This document shows positions 49,767 through 58,639 of a DNA stretch of 64,000 nt, piece after piece. Numbering within the stretch: the first letter of the stretch is position 1; the number at the start of each line of letters is the position of its first letter. The notes under the pieces are model-generated. The model did no database searches and had not been told where the DNA came from. It saw only the letters and a list, made by a program, of their open reading frames with translations. The stretch covers positions 1 to 64,000 of the forward strand of contig JAJPJD010000051.1 in the NCBI GenBank assembly GCA_021324355.1. The letters are read 5' to 3'. This DNA comes from Actinomycetota bacterium (GTDB lineage: Bacteria > Actinomycetota > Acidimicrobiia > Acidimicrobiales > RAAP-2). Made by a program: the position numbers and the translations under genes.

Positions 49767-51167
49767 ATGGCCTCCTCCCCGCTCATCGACCCCGACGTGC
49801 TCGAGCGGGTCCTGGCCAGCGCGTTGCGCCGGGGCGGGGACATGGCCGAGGTGTTCGCCGAGGACCGCCGGAGTAGCTCGGCGGTGCTCGACGACCGGCG
49901 GGTGGAGGAGCTGGCCTCGGGCCGGGAACGGGGGGCCGGGGTTCGGGTGGTCGACGGGGACACCACCGGCTACGCCCATACCGCTGACCTCTCCCAGGCC
50001 GGCCTGCTGGCGGCGGCCGAGGTGGCGGCGGCGGTGGCTCGGGCCGGTGGCGGCGGCACCAGGACCGTAGCGCTGGGCCCGGTGGCCTCGGCCGGTGACC
50101 GGAGCCTGGTCGACCCGGCGGCGGTGGACAAGGGCCGCAAGCTCGAGCTCCTGGCCCGGGCGGACGACGCCGCCCGGGCCGCTGGTGGCGCGATCACCCA
50201 GGTTCAGGTCTCGTACGGCGACAGCCGGCGGCGGGTGCTGGTCGCGACCACCGATGGCGTCCACGTGGAGGACGACCAGGTCCGGACCCGGTTGAGCGTG
50301 AGCTGCGTGGCGACCGGGGACACCGGGATGCAGACCGGGTACGAGTCGGTCGCCCGGACCGAGGGCTTCGAGGTGTTCGACCGGGTGGCGGTGGCGGACC
50401 TGGCCCAGGTGGCGGCGAACCGGGCCCTGCGGAAGCTGTCGGCCCGTCCTGCCCCCTCCGGCGAGCTCCCGGTGGTGCTGGCCGGGGGCAGCGGGGGGTT
50501 CTTGTTCCACGAGGCCTGCGGCCACGGTCTGGAGGCGGACCACATCGTGAAGGACGCGTCCGTCTACACCGGCCGGGTCGGCGAGCAGGTCGCGAGCCCT
50601 CTGGTGACTCTGGTCGACGACGGCACGGTGGCCGGGGAGTGGGGCAACTTCGCCTTCGACGACGAGGGGAGGCCGGCCGCCCGCAACGTGCTCATCCAAG
50701 ACGGCGTGCTCACCGACTACCTGTGGGACTGGCTGCGGGCCCGCAAGGAGGGCCGGACGTCGTCGGGGAACGGCCGCCGCCAGAGCTACCAGCACCTGCC
50801 GATGGTCCGGATGACCAACACCTTCCTCCTGGCCGGCACCGAGGACCCCGAGGAGCTGGTCGCGCAGACCCCCCGGGGCGTCTACATCGCCAAGCTGGGC
50901 GGGGGGCAGGTCAACACCGCGACCGGCGACTTCGTCTTCGGGACCTCGGAGGCGTACCTGATCGAAGACGGCCGGATCACCGCACCGCTGCGCGACGCCA
51001 ATGTGATCGGCAACGGCCCGGACATCCTCCGCCGGATTGACGCCGTCGCCACCGACTTCGCGATGATGCCCGGGACCTGCGGCAAGGACGGCCAGAGCGT
51101 CCCGGTCGGCTGCGGGCAGGCCACCCTGCGAGTCACCGGGATCACGATCGGCGGGACGGCGACGTGA
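49767..51167 (+). CDS. tldD: TldD family metalloprotease
   Basis: Forms a heterodimeric peptidase with TldE that degrades or matures unfolded or modified peptides. 466 residues. The zinc site is FLFHEACGHGLEADH (HExxxH). Other family blocks: RRVEELASGRERGAGVRVV near the N-terminus, YTGRVGEQVASPLVTLVDD and the C-terminal DFAMMPGTCGKDGQSVPVGCGQ. The start is ATG 49767. The last 4 bases overlap the tldE start (GTGA). Confidence 0.94.
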   Translation: MASSPLIDPDVLERVLASALRRGGDMAEVFAEDRRSSSAVLDDRRVEELASGRERGAGVRVVDGDTTGYAHTADLSQAGLLAAAEVAAAVARAGGGGTRTVALGPVASAGDRSLVDPAAVDKGRKLELLARADDAARAAGGAITQVQVSYGDSRRRVLVATTDGVHVEDDQVRTRLSVSCVATGDTGMQTGYESVARTEGFEVFDRVAVADLAQVAANRALRKLSARPAPSGELPVVLAGGSGGFLFHEACGHGLEADHIVKDASVYTGRVGEQVASPLVTLVDDGTVAGEWGNFAFDDEGRPAARNVLIQDGVLTDYLWDWLRARKEGRTSSGNGRRQSYQHLPMVRMTNTFLLAGTEDPEELVAQTPRGVYIAKLGGGQVNTATGDFVFGTSEAYLIEDGRITAPLRDANVIGNGPDILRRIDAVATDFAMMPGTCGKDGQSVPVGCGQATLRVTGITIGGTAT

Positions 51168-52519
51168 GCGACCTGGTCGCCCTGGCCGACCGGGTGGTCG
51201 ACGGGGCACGAGCAGGGGAGGAGGTCGAGGCCTACGTGGCCCGGGGCCACGACGTGGAGATCCGCGCCTACGAAGGGGAGATCGAGTCGCTGTCCTCGGC
51301 GACCACCGGGGGGGTCGGGGTCAGAGTGCTGGTTCGCGGCGAGGGGGGAGCCCGGCTCGGGTTCGCCTGGGCCGGCTCGCTCGAGGCCGACGTGGTCGAC
51401 GACGCCCTGGCCGAGGCTCGGGACAACGCCGCTTTTGCCACCCCCGACCCGCACCTGGCGCTGGCCGAACCGGACGGGGTGACTCCGGCCGAGTTGGACC
51501 TGTGGGACCCCACGGTGGCGGAGACCGCGACCGACGACAAGGTGGCCCTGGCCCTTGAGGTGGAGCGTCGGCTGCGGGCGGCCGACCCTCGGATCCGCCA
51601 GGTCCCCTCGGTCGACTACGCCGACGAGCGGGTGGAGGTGGCCCTGGCGTCGACCACCGGCATCCGGGCCTACAGCTGCCGCACCGGCGCCTACCTGGCG
51701 GCCGCAGCCATCGCCGGCGACGGTCCGGACAGCCACACCGGGACCGGGATCAGCGCGGCCCGTGGGTTCGCCGGCCTGGACGTCGAGCGGGTGTGCGCCG
51801 ATGCGGTGGCCCGCTCGACCCGCATGCTGGGTGCGACCAAGCCGCCGTCCGGGAGGGTCACGGTGGTGTTCGACCAGCGGGCGGCCTCGACCCTGCTTGC
51901 CATCGTGTCGGGGGCACTCTCGGGAGAGGCGGTGGTGAAGGGACGGTCCTTCTTTGCCGGGCGAGTCGGCGAGCAGGTGGCCACCGGGTCGGTCACCCTG
52001 GCCGACGACCCGACCGATGCTCGGGCCTTCCGGGCCGCCGCCTACGACGCCGAGGGCCTGGCGTGCCGGCGCAATCTGCTCATCGAGTCAGGCGTCCTCC
52101 TCGGCTTCCTCTACGACACCGTGTCGGCCCGGCGCGCCGGGGTGGCCTCGACCGGGTCGGCCGTGCGGGGCGGCTACGCCGGAACCCCCGGGGTGGGCTG
52201 CCGGGCGGTCGTGCTCGTCCCTGGCCAGCTCGACCTGGAAGGGATCTTGGCCTCGGTCGAAACGGGCCTGTTCGTCCAGTCGATGATCGGTGTGCACTCC
52301 GGGGTCAACCCGGTGAGCGGCGACTTCTCGGTCGGGGTCGAGGGCCTCATGGTCCGTGGCGGCGAGCTTGCCGAGCCGATCCGGGAGGCCACGATCGCGT
52401 CGACCCTCCAGCGGATGCTCCAGTCGGTGCTCCACGTGGGTTGCGACCTGGAGTGGTTGCCGGGGGTGGCCGCCGGCCAGACGCTGGCCGTGGCCGACAT
52501 GCAGCTCAGCGGCAACTGA
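51164..52519 (+). CDS. tldE: TldE/PmbA family protein
   Basis: Partner subunit of TldD without the zinc motif. 451 residues, starting at GTG 51164 overlapping the tldD stop. Motifs: YEGEIESLSSATTGGVGVRV, RSFFAGRVGEQVATGSVTLADD, YDAEGLACRRNLLIESGVL and SGDFSVGVEGLMV. No ribosomal-peptide precursor is seen nearby, so a housekeeping role is more likely than natural-product maturation. Confidence 0.93.
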   Translation: MSDLVALADRVVDGARAGEEVEAYVARGHDVEIRAYEGEIESLSSATTGGVGVRVLVRGEGGARLGFAWAGSLEADVVDDALAEARDNAAFATPDPHLALAEPDGVTPAELDLWDPTVAETATDDKVALALEVERRLRAADPRIRQVPSVDYADERVEVALASTTGIRAYSCRTGAYLAAAAIAGDGPDSHTGTGISAARGFAGLDVERVCADAVARSTRMLGATKPPSGRVTVVFDQRAASTLLAIVSGALSGEAVVKGRSFFAGRVGEQVATGSVTLADDPTDARAFRAAAYDAEGLACRRNLLIESGVLLGFLYDTVSARRAGVASTGSAVRGGYAGTPGVGCRAVVLVPGQLDLEGILASVETGLFVQSMIGVHSGVNPVSGDFSVGVEGLMVRGGELAEPIREATIASTLQRMLQSVLHVGCDLEWLPGVAAGQTLAVADMQLSGN

Positions 52520-52522
52520 CGC

Positions 52523-53917
52523 TCAACGGGAGCTCGAGCCGGCGGGCAGGCGGAGCGGCAGGCCCGAAGGCGCGAGGGATTGGGGGGCGCTGGCTCGAGA
52601 AGCCAGCACCGGTCGGAGCGAGAGGGCCAGGGCGCCCACGACCAGCCCGGCCTGGACGAGCTGCGGGGCGCGCTCTTGGATCGGGACCAGGACATCGAAG
52701 GCCGGCGGGTAGAACGCGCCGGTGGCGACCAGCCAGGCGAGGGTCACAGGGCGGATCCGCCCACCGACGACGTCCAGGGTGACCAGGCAGACCCCGACTG
52801 CGACGAAGTAATAGGAGTACAGATTGATCTCGAAGGCCAGGCGGAGCACGAGCGACCCGGTCACCAGCCCGAGGAGGGGGACCGGACGGAGGATGGACGG
52901 GCCGAGCCGGTGGCGAGCGGCGCCAGCCAGGGCGGCGGCGCCGGCCAGCGGGAGTCCCCGGGCGACCAACGTCCGCAGCGCACCGTGGAGGCCCAGCCAC
53001 CCGACCAGGGTGGAGCCGTTGCTGAGGGTCGCGTAGGCCCCCAACGAGCTGGTGAGCAGGCCGGTGCCCATGAGCGGCGTGAGCACCAGGAACAGCCCGC
53101 CCGCGGTCCCGACCGTGGCGCCCAGGATCCGGGACCGGGCGCCACGAGGCGCACTCGTCACGAGGGCGACTACGGCCAGGATGGCGTACTGCTTCGAGCA
53201 GCAGGCGAGGCCGCAGCACACTCCGGCCAGGATCCAGCGATGGCGGAGGCTGAGGCCGACGGCTGCCAGCACCAGCCCGAGCGCGAGCACGTCCTCGGGG
53301 TGGAAGTACTGAACATAGGCGCCGGCGAGCGGTGGGAACGCCGCGATCACCCATAGCCCCAGCAGCTCGAGCCGGGTCCGGTCCCGCTCAGCGGCTCGAA
53401 CCACCACGATGTAACCGGCGAGGAGCACCGGCCAGGCGACCAGCCCCGTGAGGAGGAACGACCACTCGGGGTAGCCGGGGCTGCTGCCCCGATTGCCCGG
53501 GCACGGGGTGCTGCGAGTCCACGGCCCGATGGCTGGCAGCGGTGCGGTGGCAGTCAGGATCCCGGCGGCGACCAGCGGGTACAGCGGCGGCACCGAGGAC
53601 TGGGCTTGCGCCGGGTAGGCGCAGGCGAGCATGCCGTGCTCGATCGCTGCCGCCGGGGTGCCGCTTTCCCACTCGTCGCCGGTTGGGGAGATCGGCCCGG
53701 TCGGTCCGTGCACCAACCCGAACCAGAGCACCAGGCTGGCGGCAAAGACCGCAGATCCGACGATCCACCCCAGTGTCCGCAAGCCCGGTGAGATCCGAGA
53801 GGACCGGGTACGCAGCAGGTGGGCGTGCGCACCGGCTCGTCGCCCACGCTGCCTGGTGAGGAACCCCAAGAGGCTCCCGGAGCTCGGTTGGAGCGGACGC
53901 ACCTTCCCGTCCGACAC
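52523..53917 (-). CDS. Polytopic membrane protein, GT-C/DUF2029-like (HPED family, copy A)
   Basis: 464 residues with about ten hydrophobic segments. I recognise no exact family, but it resembles GT-C glycosyltransferases that use polyprenyl-phosphate sugars: an early extracytoplasmic loop with an acidic motif (SPTGDEWES), a loop with QYFHPEDVLALGLVLAA, and a late LRLAFEINLYSYY. The same three motifs recur in the protein at 57215-58621. GTG 53917 is 6 nt from a TAGGCT hexamer, suggesting a leaderless transcript. Its stop is 4 bp from the tldE stop. Glycosyl transfer is inference. Confidence 0.75.
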   Translation of the reverse strand: MSDGKVRPLQPSSGSLLGFLTRQRGRRAGAHAHLLRTRSSRISPGLRTLGWIVGSAVFAASLVLWFGLVHGPTGPISPTGDEWESGTPAAAIEHGMLACAYPAQAQSSVPPLYPLVAAGILTATAPLPAIGPWTRSTPCPGNRGSSPGYPEWSFLLTGLVAWPVLLAGYIVVVRAAERDRTRLELLGLWVIAAFPPLAGAYVQYFHPEDVLALGLVLAAVGLSLRHRWILAGVCCGLACCSKQYAILAVVALVTSAPRGARSRILGATVGTAGGLFLVLTPLMGTGLLTSSLGAYATLSNGSTLVGWLGLHGALRTLVARGLPLAGAAALAGAARHRLGPSILRPVPLLGLVTGSLVLRLAFEINLYSYYFVAVGVCLVTLDVVGGRIRPVTLAWLVATGAFYPPAFDVLVPIQERAPQLVQAGLVVGALALSLRPVLASRASAPQSLAPSGLPLRLPAGSSSR

Positions 53918-53923
53918 GCCTGC

Positions 53924-53929
53924 AGCCTA
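53924..53929 (-). promoter_or_regulatory. -10-like TAGGCT, probable leaderless promoter of HPED copy A
   Basis: On the minus strand TAGGCT ends 6 nt before GTG 53917. Confidence 0.42.
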
Positions 53930-54027
53930 AGGAGGTGCCGCTTGCCGAGCGGGGATGGTTATGGCCGTGCGGCGATCCCGCCGTCACCGGGGCGCTGGCC
54001 GGTCGGGCCAGCCGATCCTGGCCTGGT

Positions 54028-54339
54028 TCAGTCGGTGCTCGTGCCGGAGCCGGTCGCCGATGCCGAAGTGGCGGACGAGGCGGTCTCCGACGACCCGTTC
54101 GAGCTGGCCTCGGCTGGCTTGGCGGCACCATTGGTCTTGGCACTCGAGCCGTTCGAGCTGGCCCGACGGCTGTCGGTCCGGTAGAAGCCGCTTCCCTTCA
54201 AGACGATCCCGACGTTGCCGAAGACCTTGCGCAGCCTGCCCTGGCAGCTCGGGCAGCTCGTCAGGGCGGGGTCGGAGAAGGCCTGCACCGTCTCGAAGCG
54301 GTGTCCGCAAGCTGTGCAGGCGTACTCATACGTAGGCAT
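54028..54339 (-). CDS. FmdB family zinc-ribbon protein
   Basis: 103 residues. N-terminal MPTYEYACTACGHRFETVQ with CPSC later forms the FmdB/CxxC_CxxC zinc ribbon, and FYRTDSRR is the usual end of the ribbon domain. The remaining 50 residues are low-complexity Ser/Ala/Gly. FmdB was first named as a regulator of a formamidase operon, but most members are of unknown function. A CGGGAGC site lies upstream of the ATG. It is divergent from moaC. Confidence 0.9.
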   Translation of the reverse strand: MPTYEYACTACGHRFETVQAFSDPALTSCPSCQGRLRKVFGNVGIVLKGSGFYRTDSRRASSNGSSAKTNGAAKPAEASSNGSSETASSATSASATGSGTSTD

Positions 54340-54432
54340 CTGGGCTCCCGAGCGTCAGGTTAGCACTCAAGACCTTCGACTGCTAATCCTAGCGGTTCCA
54401 GCCCTCCAAAACCTCGCTCAAGGTCAACGGCC

Positions 54433-54438
54433 TAGAAT
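54433..54438 (+). promoter_or_regulatory. -10-like TAGAAT, probable leaderless promoter of moaC
   Basis: TAGAAT ends 7 nt before GTG 54446 with no ribosome site between. Confidence 0.5.
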
Positions 54439-54445
54439 CGCTCCG

Positions 54446-54946
54446 GTGACTGACCGAAGCCTCACGCACCTGGACCCACTGGAAGGTGCCCGGATGGTGG
54501 ACGTCAGTCCGAGAGAACCCACCCACCGGCGGGCACTGGCCCGGTGCAGGGTGTTCATGCAGCCGGAGACCACCGCCAAGGTGGCCAACAACGCCATCAC
54601 GAAAGGCGACGTCCTGGCAGCCGCCAGGATCGCCGGGATCCAAGCGGCCAAGCGGACGGCGGACCTGCTGCCCATGTGCCACCCGGTTCTCGTCGGATCC
54701 GTGGCGATCAACTTCTCCATTGGCGACGACCACGTAGAAGTCGAAGCCGCAGTCGAGACGGTGGATCGGACCGGGGTCGAGATGGAGGCCATGACGGCCT
54801 GCACGCTGGCCGCGCTCACGATCTACGACATGTGCAAATCGGCCGACCGGACCATGACCATCGAGGACGTGGCTCTCTGGGAGAAGTCCGGAGGTCGTTC
54901 CGGCCATTGGCAGCGCACGCCCAGCCCGGACGGCCAGCAGGTCTGA
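54446..54946 (+). CDS. moaC: Cyclic pyranopterin monophosphate synthase MoaC
   Basis: Second step of molybdenum cofactor synthesis. 166 residues, standard length. Conserved motifs: MVDVSPREPT (usually MVDVSxKxxT), KGDVLAAARIAGIQAAKRTADLLPMCHP cut by family alignment at MCHP, GVEMEAMTACT and IYDMCKSADR. The start is GTG 54446; the long upstream ORF is antisense to the FmdB gene. Other cofactor genes near it are absent; the rhodanese-MoeB gene is 26 kb away. Confidence 0.95.
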   Translation: MTDRSLTHLDPLEGARMVDVSPREPTHRRALARCRVFMQPETTAKVANNAITKGDVLAAARIAGIQAAKRTADLLPMCHPVLVGSVAINFSIGDDHVEVEAAVETVDRTGVEMEAMTACTLAALTIYDMCKSADRTMTIEDVALWEKSGGRSGHWQRTPSPDGQQV

Positions 54947-54971
54947 ACTCCGCCGCCCCCCAGGTGCCGAG

Positions 54972-56231
54972 CTAGCGGCGGTTCCGAACGCTCGCTCGGG
55001 CGAAGAAGTCCGCGGTCACTGGCGGCATCTCGTCATCGGTCCGGTCAACGCCGGCGACCTCGGGCGGTGCCGCACCCTCCTTGTCAGCGCTGTCCACCGG
55101 TGCGAAACCAGGTGGGGGCGGTACCGGGGCGCCGGAGGCAAAGCCTGGCGGTGGGGGCGGTACCGGGGCGCCGGAGGCAAAGCCTGGCGGTGGGGGCGGT
55201 ACCGGGGCGCCGGAGGCAAAGCCGGGCGGTGGGGGCGGTACCGGGGCGCCGGAGGCAAAGCCGGGCGGTGGGGGCGGTACCGGGGCGCCTGGAGTGGCGC
55301 CTCCGACGCGAACAGCCGGCGTTTCCATCGTCGTCCCGAAGGTCCCGAACCCTCGGGGCGGCGCGACCGGTTCGTCGAACTGCAGATCCGATGGCGAGGC
55401 TAGTTCGACGCGGGGGTCTGGATCGACGTGGGGGTCTGACGAGGACTGGTTGGCCATCGGATCTGCCTGTGCTGCAGTCGTTTCGAACCCGGCCGGTGGC
55501 GGAGGGGGCCCGGAGTTCTGGCTAACCGTGCTGTGCCACTCGAGTGGAGCGTCCGGACCTTGGTTGGGGAAGTCCAGCGAAAAGCCGCGTGGTGGTGGGG
55601 GCGCGACGGGAGTGGAACCAGCAGGCTCGGGAGCCGACGTCAACGGCGGGTCCGCCGCGGCGTGGGGCGGTGGAGGCCCCTGGGGGTCAGTGCTCATGAA
55701 GAAGCCCGGGGGGGTCGGCGGCGTCGAGAACTCGGCCGCGATGCGCGCTTTCACCTCTTTGGCGGCACGGCGGTTGCGGAAGAGCCGAATCCTCGGACGC
55801 GAGGGCGGACTGGCCGGCTCAGGAATCTTCTCCGGCCCTGCGGCGAGGGGTGGGCTGGTCGGAGTGGCCCACGGGTCGGCGATTTCGTAGCCCGAGGGCG
55901 GCGCATGAAGCCCTCGGGCGGCAGGCTCTGGCGGTAATGGTGGGGGAGGCCCCAGCAGCGGCTGGCGGTTGGTTCCCAACGCCGATGGGGTGCTGATCGG
56001 GTCGATGGGGGAACCCAGCGCGAGTGGACGGCCGATGGTCGCGGCGATCTCCGGTGGGAGCGCCTCATGGATGCTCGTGACGAGGCGGGCTAGCTCGGCA
56101 TGGGCGCGCTCGAGCTTCGCGAGCCGGTCGAGGACGGAGTCCCAGGGTCCGGTCGATGCGACCTCCGGGTTCCGGACGAAGTCGGGCTGATCGTCTCGGC
56201 GACGACCAACGGGGAGATCCTGTATCGACAT
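54972..56231 (-). CDS. Proline-rich repeat protein of unknown function next to the pilin gene
   Basis: 419 residues from ATG 56231, which follows GGGAGGAG. An N-terminal helical region (SVLDRLAKLERAHAELARLV, EALPPEIAATIGRP) could form a coiled coil. A central basic stretch (RPRIRLFRNRRAAKEVKARI) is followed by long Pro/Gly-rich sequence with PPPPRGF and PPPPPAGF motifs. The C-terminal part carries four and a half copies of GAPVPPPPPGFAS, each from a 39-bp repeat. There is no signal peptide or membrane segment, so it is probably cytoplasmic. It is divergent from the type IV prepilin gene. I recognise no family; the function is unknown. Confidence 0.7.
   Translation of the reverse strand: MSIQDLPVGRRRDDQPDFVRNPEVASTGPWDSVLDRLAKLERAHAELARLVTSIHEALPPEIAATIGRPLALGSPIDPISTPSALGTNRQPLLGPPPPLPPEPAARGLHAPPSGYEIADPWATPTSPPLAAGPEKIPEPASPPSRPRIRLFRNRRAAKEVKARIAAEFSTPPTPPGFFMSTDPQGPPPPHAAADPPLTSAPEPAGSTPVAPPPPRGFSLDFPNQGPDAPLEWHSTVSQNSGPPPPPAGFETTAAQADPMANQSSSDPHVDPDPRVELASPSDLQFDEPVAPPRGFGTFGTTMETPAVRVGGATPGAPVPPPPPGFASGAPVPPPPPGFASGAPVPPPPPGFASGAPVPPPPPGFASGAPVPPPPGFAPVDSADKEGAAPPEVAGVDRTDDEMPPVTADFFARASVRNRR
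55111..55289. repeat. 39-bp tandem repeat (4.6 copies) inside the proline-rich gene
   Basis: Four complete units starting at 55111, 55150, 55189 and 55228, and a partial one at 55267. They are near identical, with one T/G difference in the AAAGCC(T/G)GGC segment. Each unit encodes 13 residues, so length changes by whole units keep the frame. Confidence 0.88.
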
Positions 56232-56526
56232 CGATTGCGCTCCTCCCGAACGGTCCCGGCCTGCGCCGTTGTGGTCGCCATCCCTGGCGGAGGCGTGGCT
56301 CGGGCGGACCAAGCCTCCGATGTCGACCTGCCTGGCAGCGTAGTTGAGGAGGCTCCCGAATTCGTGGTTATCGATCGCCCAAAGGCCCAGGTCCACAGGG
56401 TGGCCCACAGATCGCGACCATCCGCGACTTGCGCGTTCGGGCGGGTTAGCTTTCTCGGGCGAGCCGATCCGGCTCGTGATCATTGACAGATACGGAGCAG
56501 TAAATCCACCAGGGAGGATTTCCGTC
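56232..56526. other. Divergent regulatory region between the proline-rich gene and the pilin gene
   Basis: About 295 bp. It contains a 7-bp inverted repeat at 56460-56476 (CGAGCCG-ATC-CGGCTCG), a TTGACA about 40 nt before the pilin ATG, and GGGAGGA as the pilin ribosome site. A good -10 for that TTGACA is not obvious. I looked for a c-di-GMP riboswitch and could not fit the consensus. Confidence 0.45.
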
Positions 56527-57105
56527 ATGCAAACCGGCAACACCCCGCGGCTCGTACGCGCGTTGCGTCGAGCCCACGATCGGATGAAGGGCCGTACCGA
56601 GCTGGAGGGGGCCGAAGCCGGCTTCACCCTCATCGAGCTCATGGTCGTGCTCTTGATCATGGCCATCCTGCTCGCCATCGCCATCCCGACCTTCCTCGGG
56701 GTGAAGGGGAGCGCCCAGGACCGTGCGGTCCAGTCGAACCTGACCAACGCGTTGACGTCGGCCAAGGCGTCGTACGCAAACAGCGACTCCTACGCCACGG
56801 CCGCCTCGCTCGAGGTCTCATCGCTGAGTGCCGATGAGCCCAACCTCACGTTCGAGACCGGGGCTGCCACCACTGGGTCGAACAACGTGGCGGTCAACGT
56901 CTCGACTGACGGCCAGCAGCTCTTGCTGGTGGCCTACTCGCAGAGCGGGACCTGCTGGGCGGTAGCCGACAACGAGGGCACGACGGCCGCCATCACCGGA
57001 ACGCCGTCTGCTCTCGGGACGCAGTACACCAGCTGGGCTGAGAGCTCGAACGCTTGCAGCGCGGCGACCTTGCCTTCCAGCTTGACGTGGCGGTCGCACT
57101 ACTAA
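56527..57105 (+). CDS. Type IV prepilin (class III signal) major pilin-like protein
   Basis: 192 residues. A basic 32-residue leader ends in AEAG, then the mature N-terminus FTLIELMVVLLIMAILLAIAIPTFLG shows the prepilin-peptidase site with Glu at +5 and the long N-terminal helix. The head domain of about 130 residues has two cysteines (SGTCWAV and SNACSAA) that could close a C-terminal disulfide loop. The ATG is chosen for its strong GGGAGGA site; the ORF upstream (from 56344) lacks family sequence. A terminator follows directly, which suits a highly expressed single gene. Confidence 0.93.
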   Translation: MQTGNTPRLVRALRRAHDRMKGRTELEGAEAGFTLIELMVVLLIMAILLAIAIPTFLGVKGSAQDRAVQSNLTNALTSAKASYANSDSYATAASLEVSSLSADEPNLTFETGAATTGSNNVAVNVSTDGQQLLLVAYSQSGTCWAVADNEGTTAAITGTPSALGTQYTSWAESSNACSAATLPSSLTWRSHY

Positions 57106-57142
57106 ACCGGTCACGAGGTGGCACTGCCACCTGAGCTGAGCG

Positions 57143-57176
57143 GAGGAGGGTCTCGCCGTCGTGCGAGACCCTCCTC
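57143..57176 (+). terminator. Strong hairpin after the pilin gene
   Basis: A perfect 14-bp stem (GAGGAGGGTCTCGC and complement) with a 6-nt loop starts about 38 nt after the pilin stop. It lies just before the next gene and overlaps the first codons of the long ORF, so that ORF should start later, at 57215. Confidence 0.78.
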
Positions 57177-57214
57177 GCGCTCGGCTCGCCATTCTTCGCT
57201 CCAGGAGCACACGA

Positions 57215-58621
57215 GTGATTGAAGTCCTCGAGCACTCATCTGCCCCCGAGTCGCCAGCAGCTCGGTCATCGGCCAACTGGATTGCTGATGGGCTCCGCCG
57301 CCGGCGAGTGCCGCTGCTCCTGGCAGTGGCGGTGGTGGCGCTGACGATGGCCTACAGCCTGCTGTGGGGCCCGCTGGTCCACCATGGCTCGTTCTGGATC
57401 GTCCCCGGCGACATCTGGGGCACCCTGCGCAGCGCGCAGTTCGTTGCCTGGGGCGACATCGGCGACGTCTACGGACACGGGAGTGGTCTGGTCACCCTGC
57501 CGGGGATCAGCGTGGTCCTGGCGCCAGTGGGTTTCGTGATCAGCCACTTCAACCTGTCGATCTCCTTCCCCTACGCCCTTGCGCACCCGACTGGCTGGCT
57601 CGTGCTCGGGCCCTACGAGGCGGCGATCGGGTCCATCGTGCTGGTGCCGCTGGACGCCTTGGCCGAACAGCTGGGTCTGGACCGGCGGGCCCGGCTGCGG
57701 GCGTCGGTGGCCGAAGCCGTCCTCTTGTGGCCCCTGGTCGGGATCTGGGGGCACCCGGAGGACTCGCTGGGCTTGGCACTGATCCTGTGGGCCGTCCTCG
57801 CCGCCATGGACCGCCGATGGCGCGCTGTCGGCTGGCTGGTCGGCCTGGCGTTGGCGGTCCAGCCGCTGGTCGTGCTGGTGGTCCCGTGCCTCGTTGCGGT
57901 GACCCCGAGGCGAGGGTGGCCGAAGCTGGTGCTGCGGGCCCTGGCACCGGCGGCAGCGCTGGTTGCCATCCCGTTGTGGCAGTCGTGGCGGGTCACCACC
58001 CAGGCGCTGTTCAAGCAACCGAACTACCCCCGGATCGACCACGCGACACCGTGGTTGGCACTCGCGCCGGTGCTGTCGAAGGCACACCCGGCTGTGGTGA
58101 AGCGGTTCTTCCTCACGACCTCGCCCGCCGGGGTGCGCGACTTCACCGCGATCTCCCTCCACACCATAAGTGGCCCGGTCGTCGCCGCCGGCCCAGCGCG
58201 GCTGATCGCGGTCGGTCTTTCGGTCCTCTTGGGCTTCTACGCCTACCGCCACCGGCCTTCTTCGGCCCAGCTGGTCTGGCTCTGCTGCGTCGCGCTGGCG
58301 CTGCGATGCGTGTTCGAGGCGGTGATGGACCCCTACTACCTCTGGCCCCCCTTGGCCCTGGCCTTTGTGCTGCTCGCTCGCTCGCTGCCCCGCCTGGCGG
58401 TGGCTTCGGTCGCCACCGCCGTCTTGACCTGGTGGAGCTACCGCCACCTAGGTCCGTGGGAGTGGTGGGTGCCGGTCGTGGCGCTCCTGGCGGTCGCGGT
58501 GGCCTTGGCGATCCCGACTCAGGCAGCCTGGGCCCAGGTGCCTGCTGGGCCCGACCGAGCGGGCACCGAGCCGCTGAGCGGACGGGCCGGTTCGGTCGCG
58601 CTGAAGGGACTCAACGCCTGA
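57215..58621 (+). CDS. Polytopic membrane protein, GT-C-like (HPED family, copy B)
   Basis: 468 residues with about nine to ten hydrophobic segments. It shares with the protein at 52523-53917 a first-loop GDIW (copy A: GDEW), a GHPEDSLGLALIL loop (copy A: HPEDVLALGLVL) and LRCVFEAVMDPYYLWP (copy A: LRLAFEINLYSYYFVA). It is therefore probably a paralogue of a GT-C-type glycosyltransferase fold. GTG 57215 has AGGAG at 7 nt, and the upstream GTG 57161 lies inside a terminator hairpin. The position next to the pilin suggests surface-glycan or pilin glycosylation, which is inference only. Confidence 0.75.
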   Translation: MIEVLEHSSAPESPAARSSANWIADGLRRRRVPLLLAVAVVALTMAYSLLWGPLVHHGSFWIVPGDIWGTLRSAQFVAWGDIGDVYGHGSGLVTLPGISVVLAPVGFVISHFNLSISFPYALAHPTGWLVLGPYEAAIGSIVLVPLDALAEQLGLDRRARLRASVAEAVLLWPLVGIWGHPEDSLGLALILWAVLAAMDRRWRAVGWLVGLALAVQPLVVLVVPCLVAVTPRRGWPKLVLRALAPAAALVAIPLWQSWRVTTQALFKQPNYPRIDHATPWLALAPVLSKAHPAVVKRFFLTTSPAGVRDFTAISLHTISGPVVAAGPARLIAVGLSVLLGFYAYRHRPSSAQLVWLCCVALALRCVFEAVMDPYYLWPPLALAFVLLARSLPRLAVASVATAVLTWWSYRHLGPWEWWVPVVALLAVAVALAIPTQAAWAQVPAGPDRAGTEPLSGRAGSVALKGLNA

Positions 58622-58639
58622 CGCCGAGGTGACCCAGTC

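Noticed and set aside
49155-51209. 684-residue minus-strand ORF
   Set aside because: Antisense to tldD and out of frame with dxs.
55111-55289. Possible CRISPR array
   Set aside because: Units are directly adjacent with no spacers and encode an in-frame 13-residue protein repeat.
56350-56526. Possible c-di-GMP riboswitch upstream of the pilin
   Set aside because: Some GGGTTA- and CCGAT-like pieces occur, but the paired helices and conserved core of the GEMM class could not be fitted.
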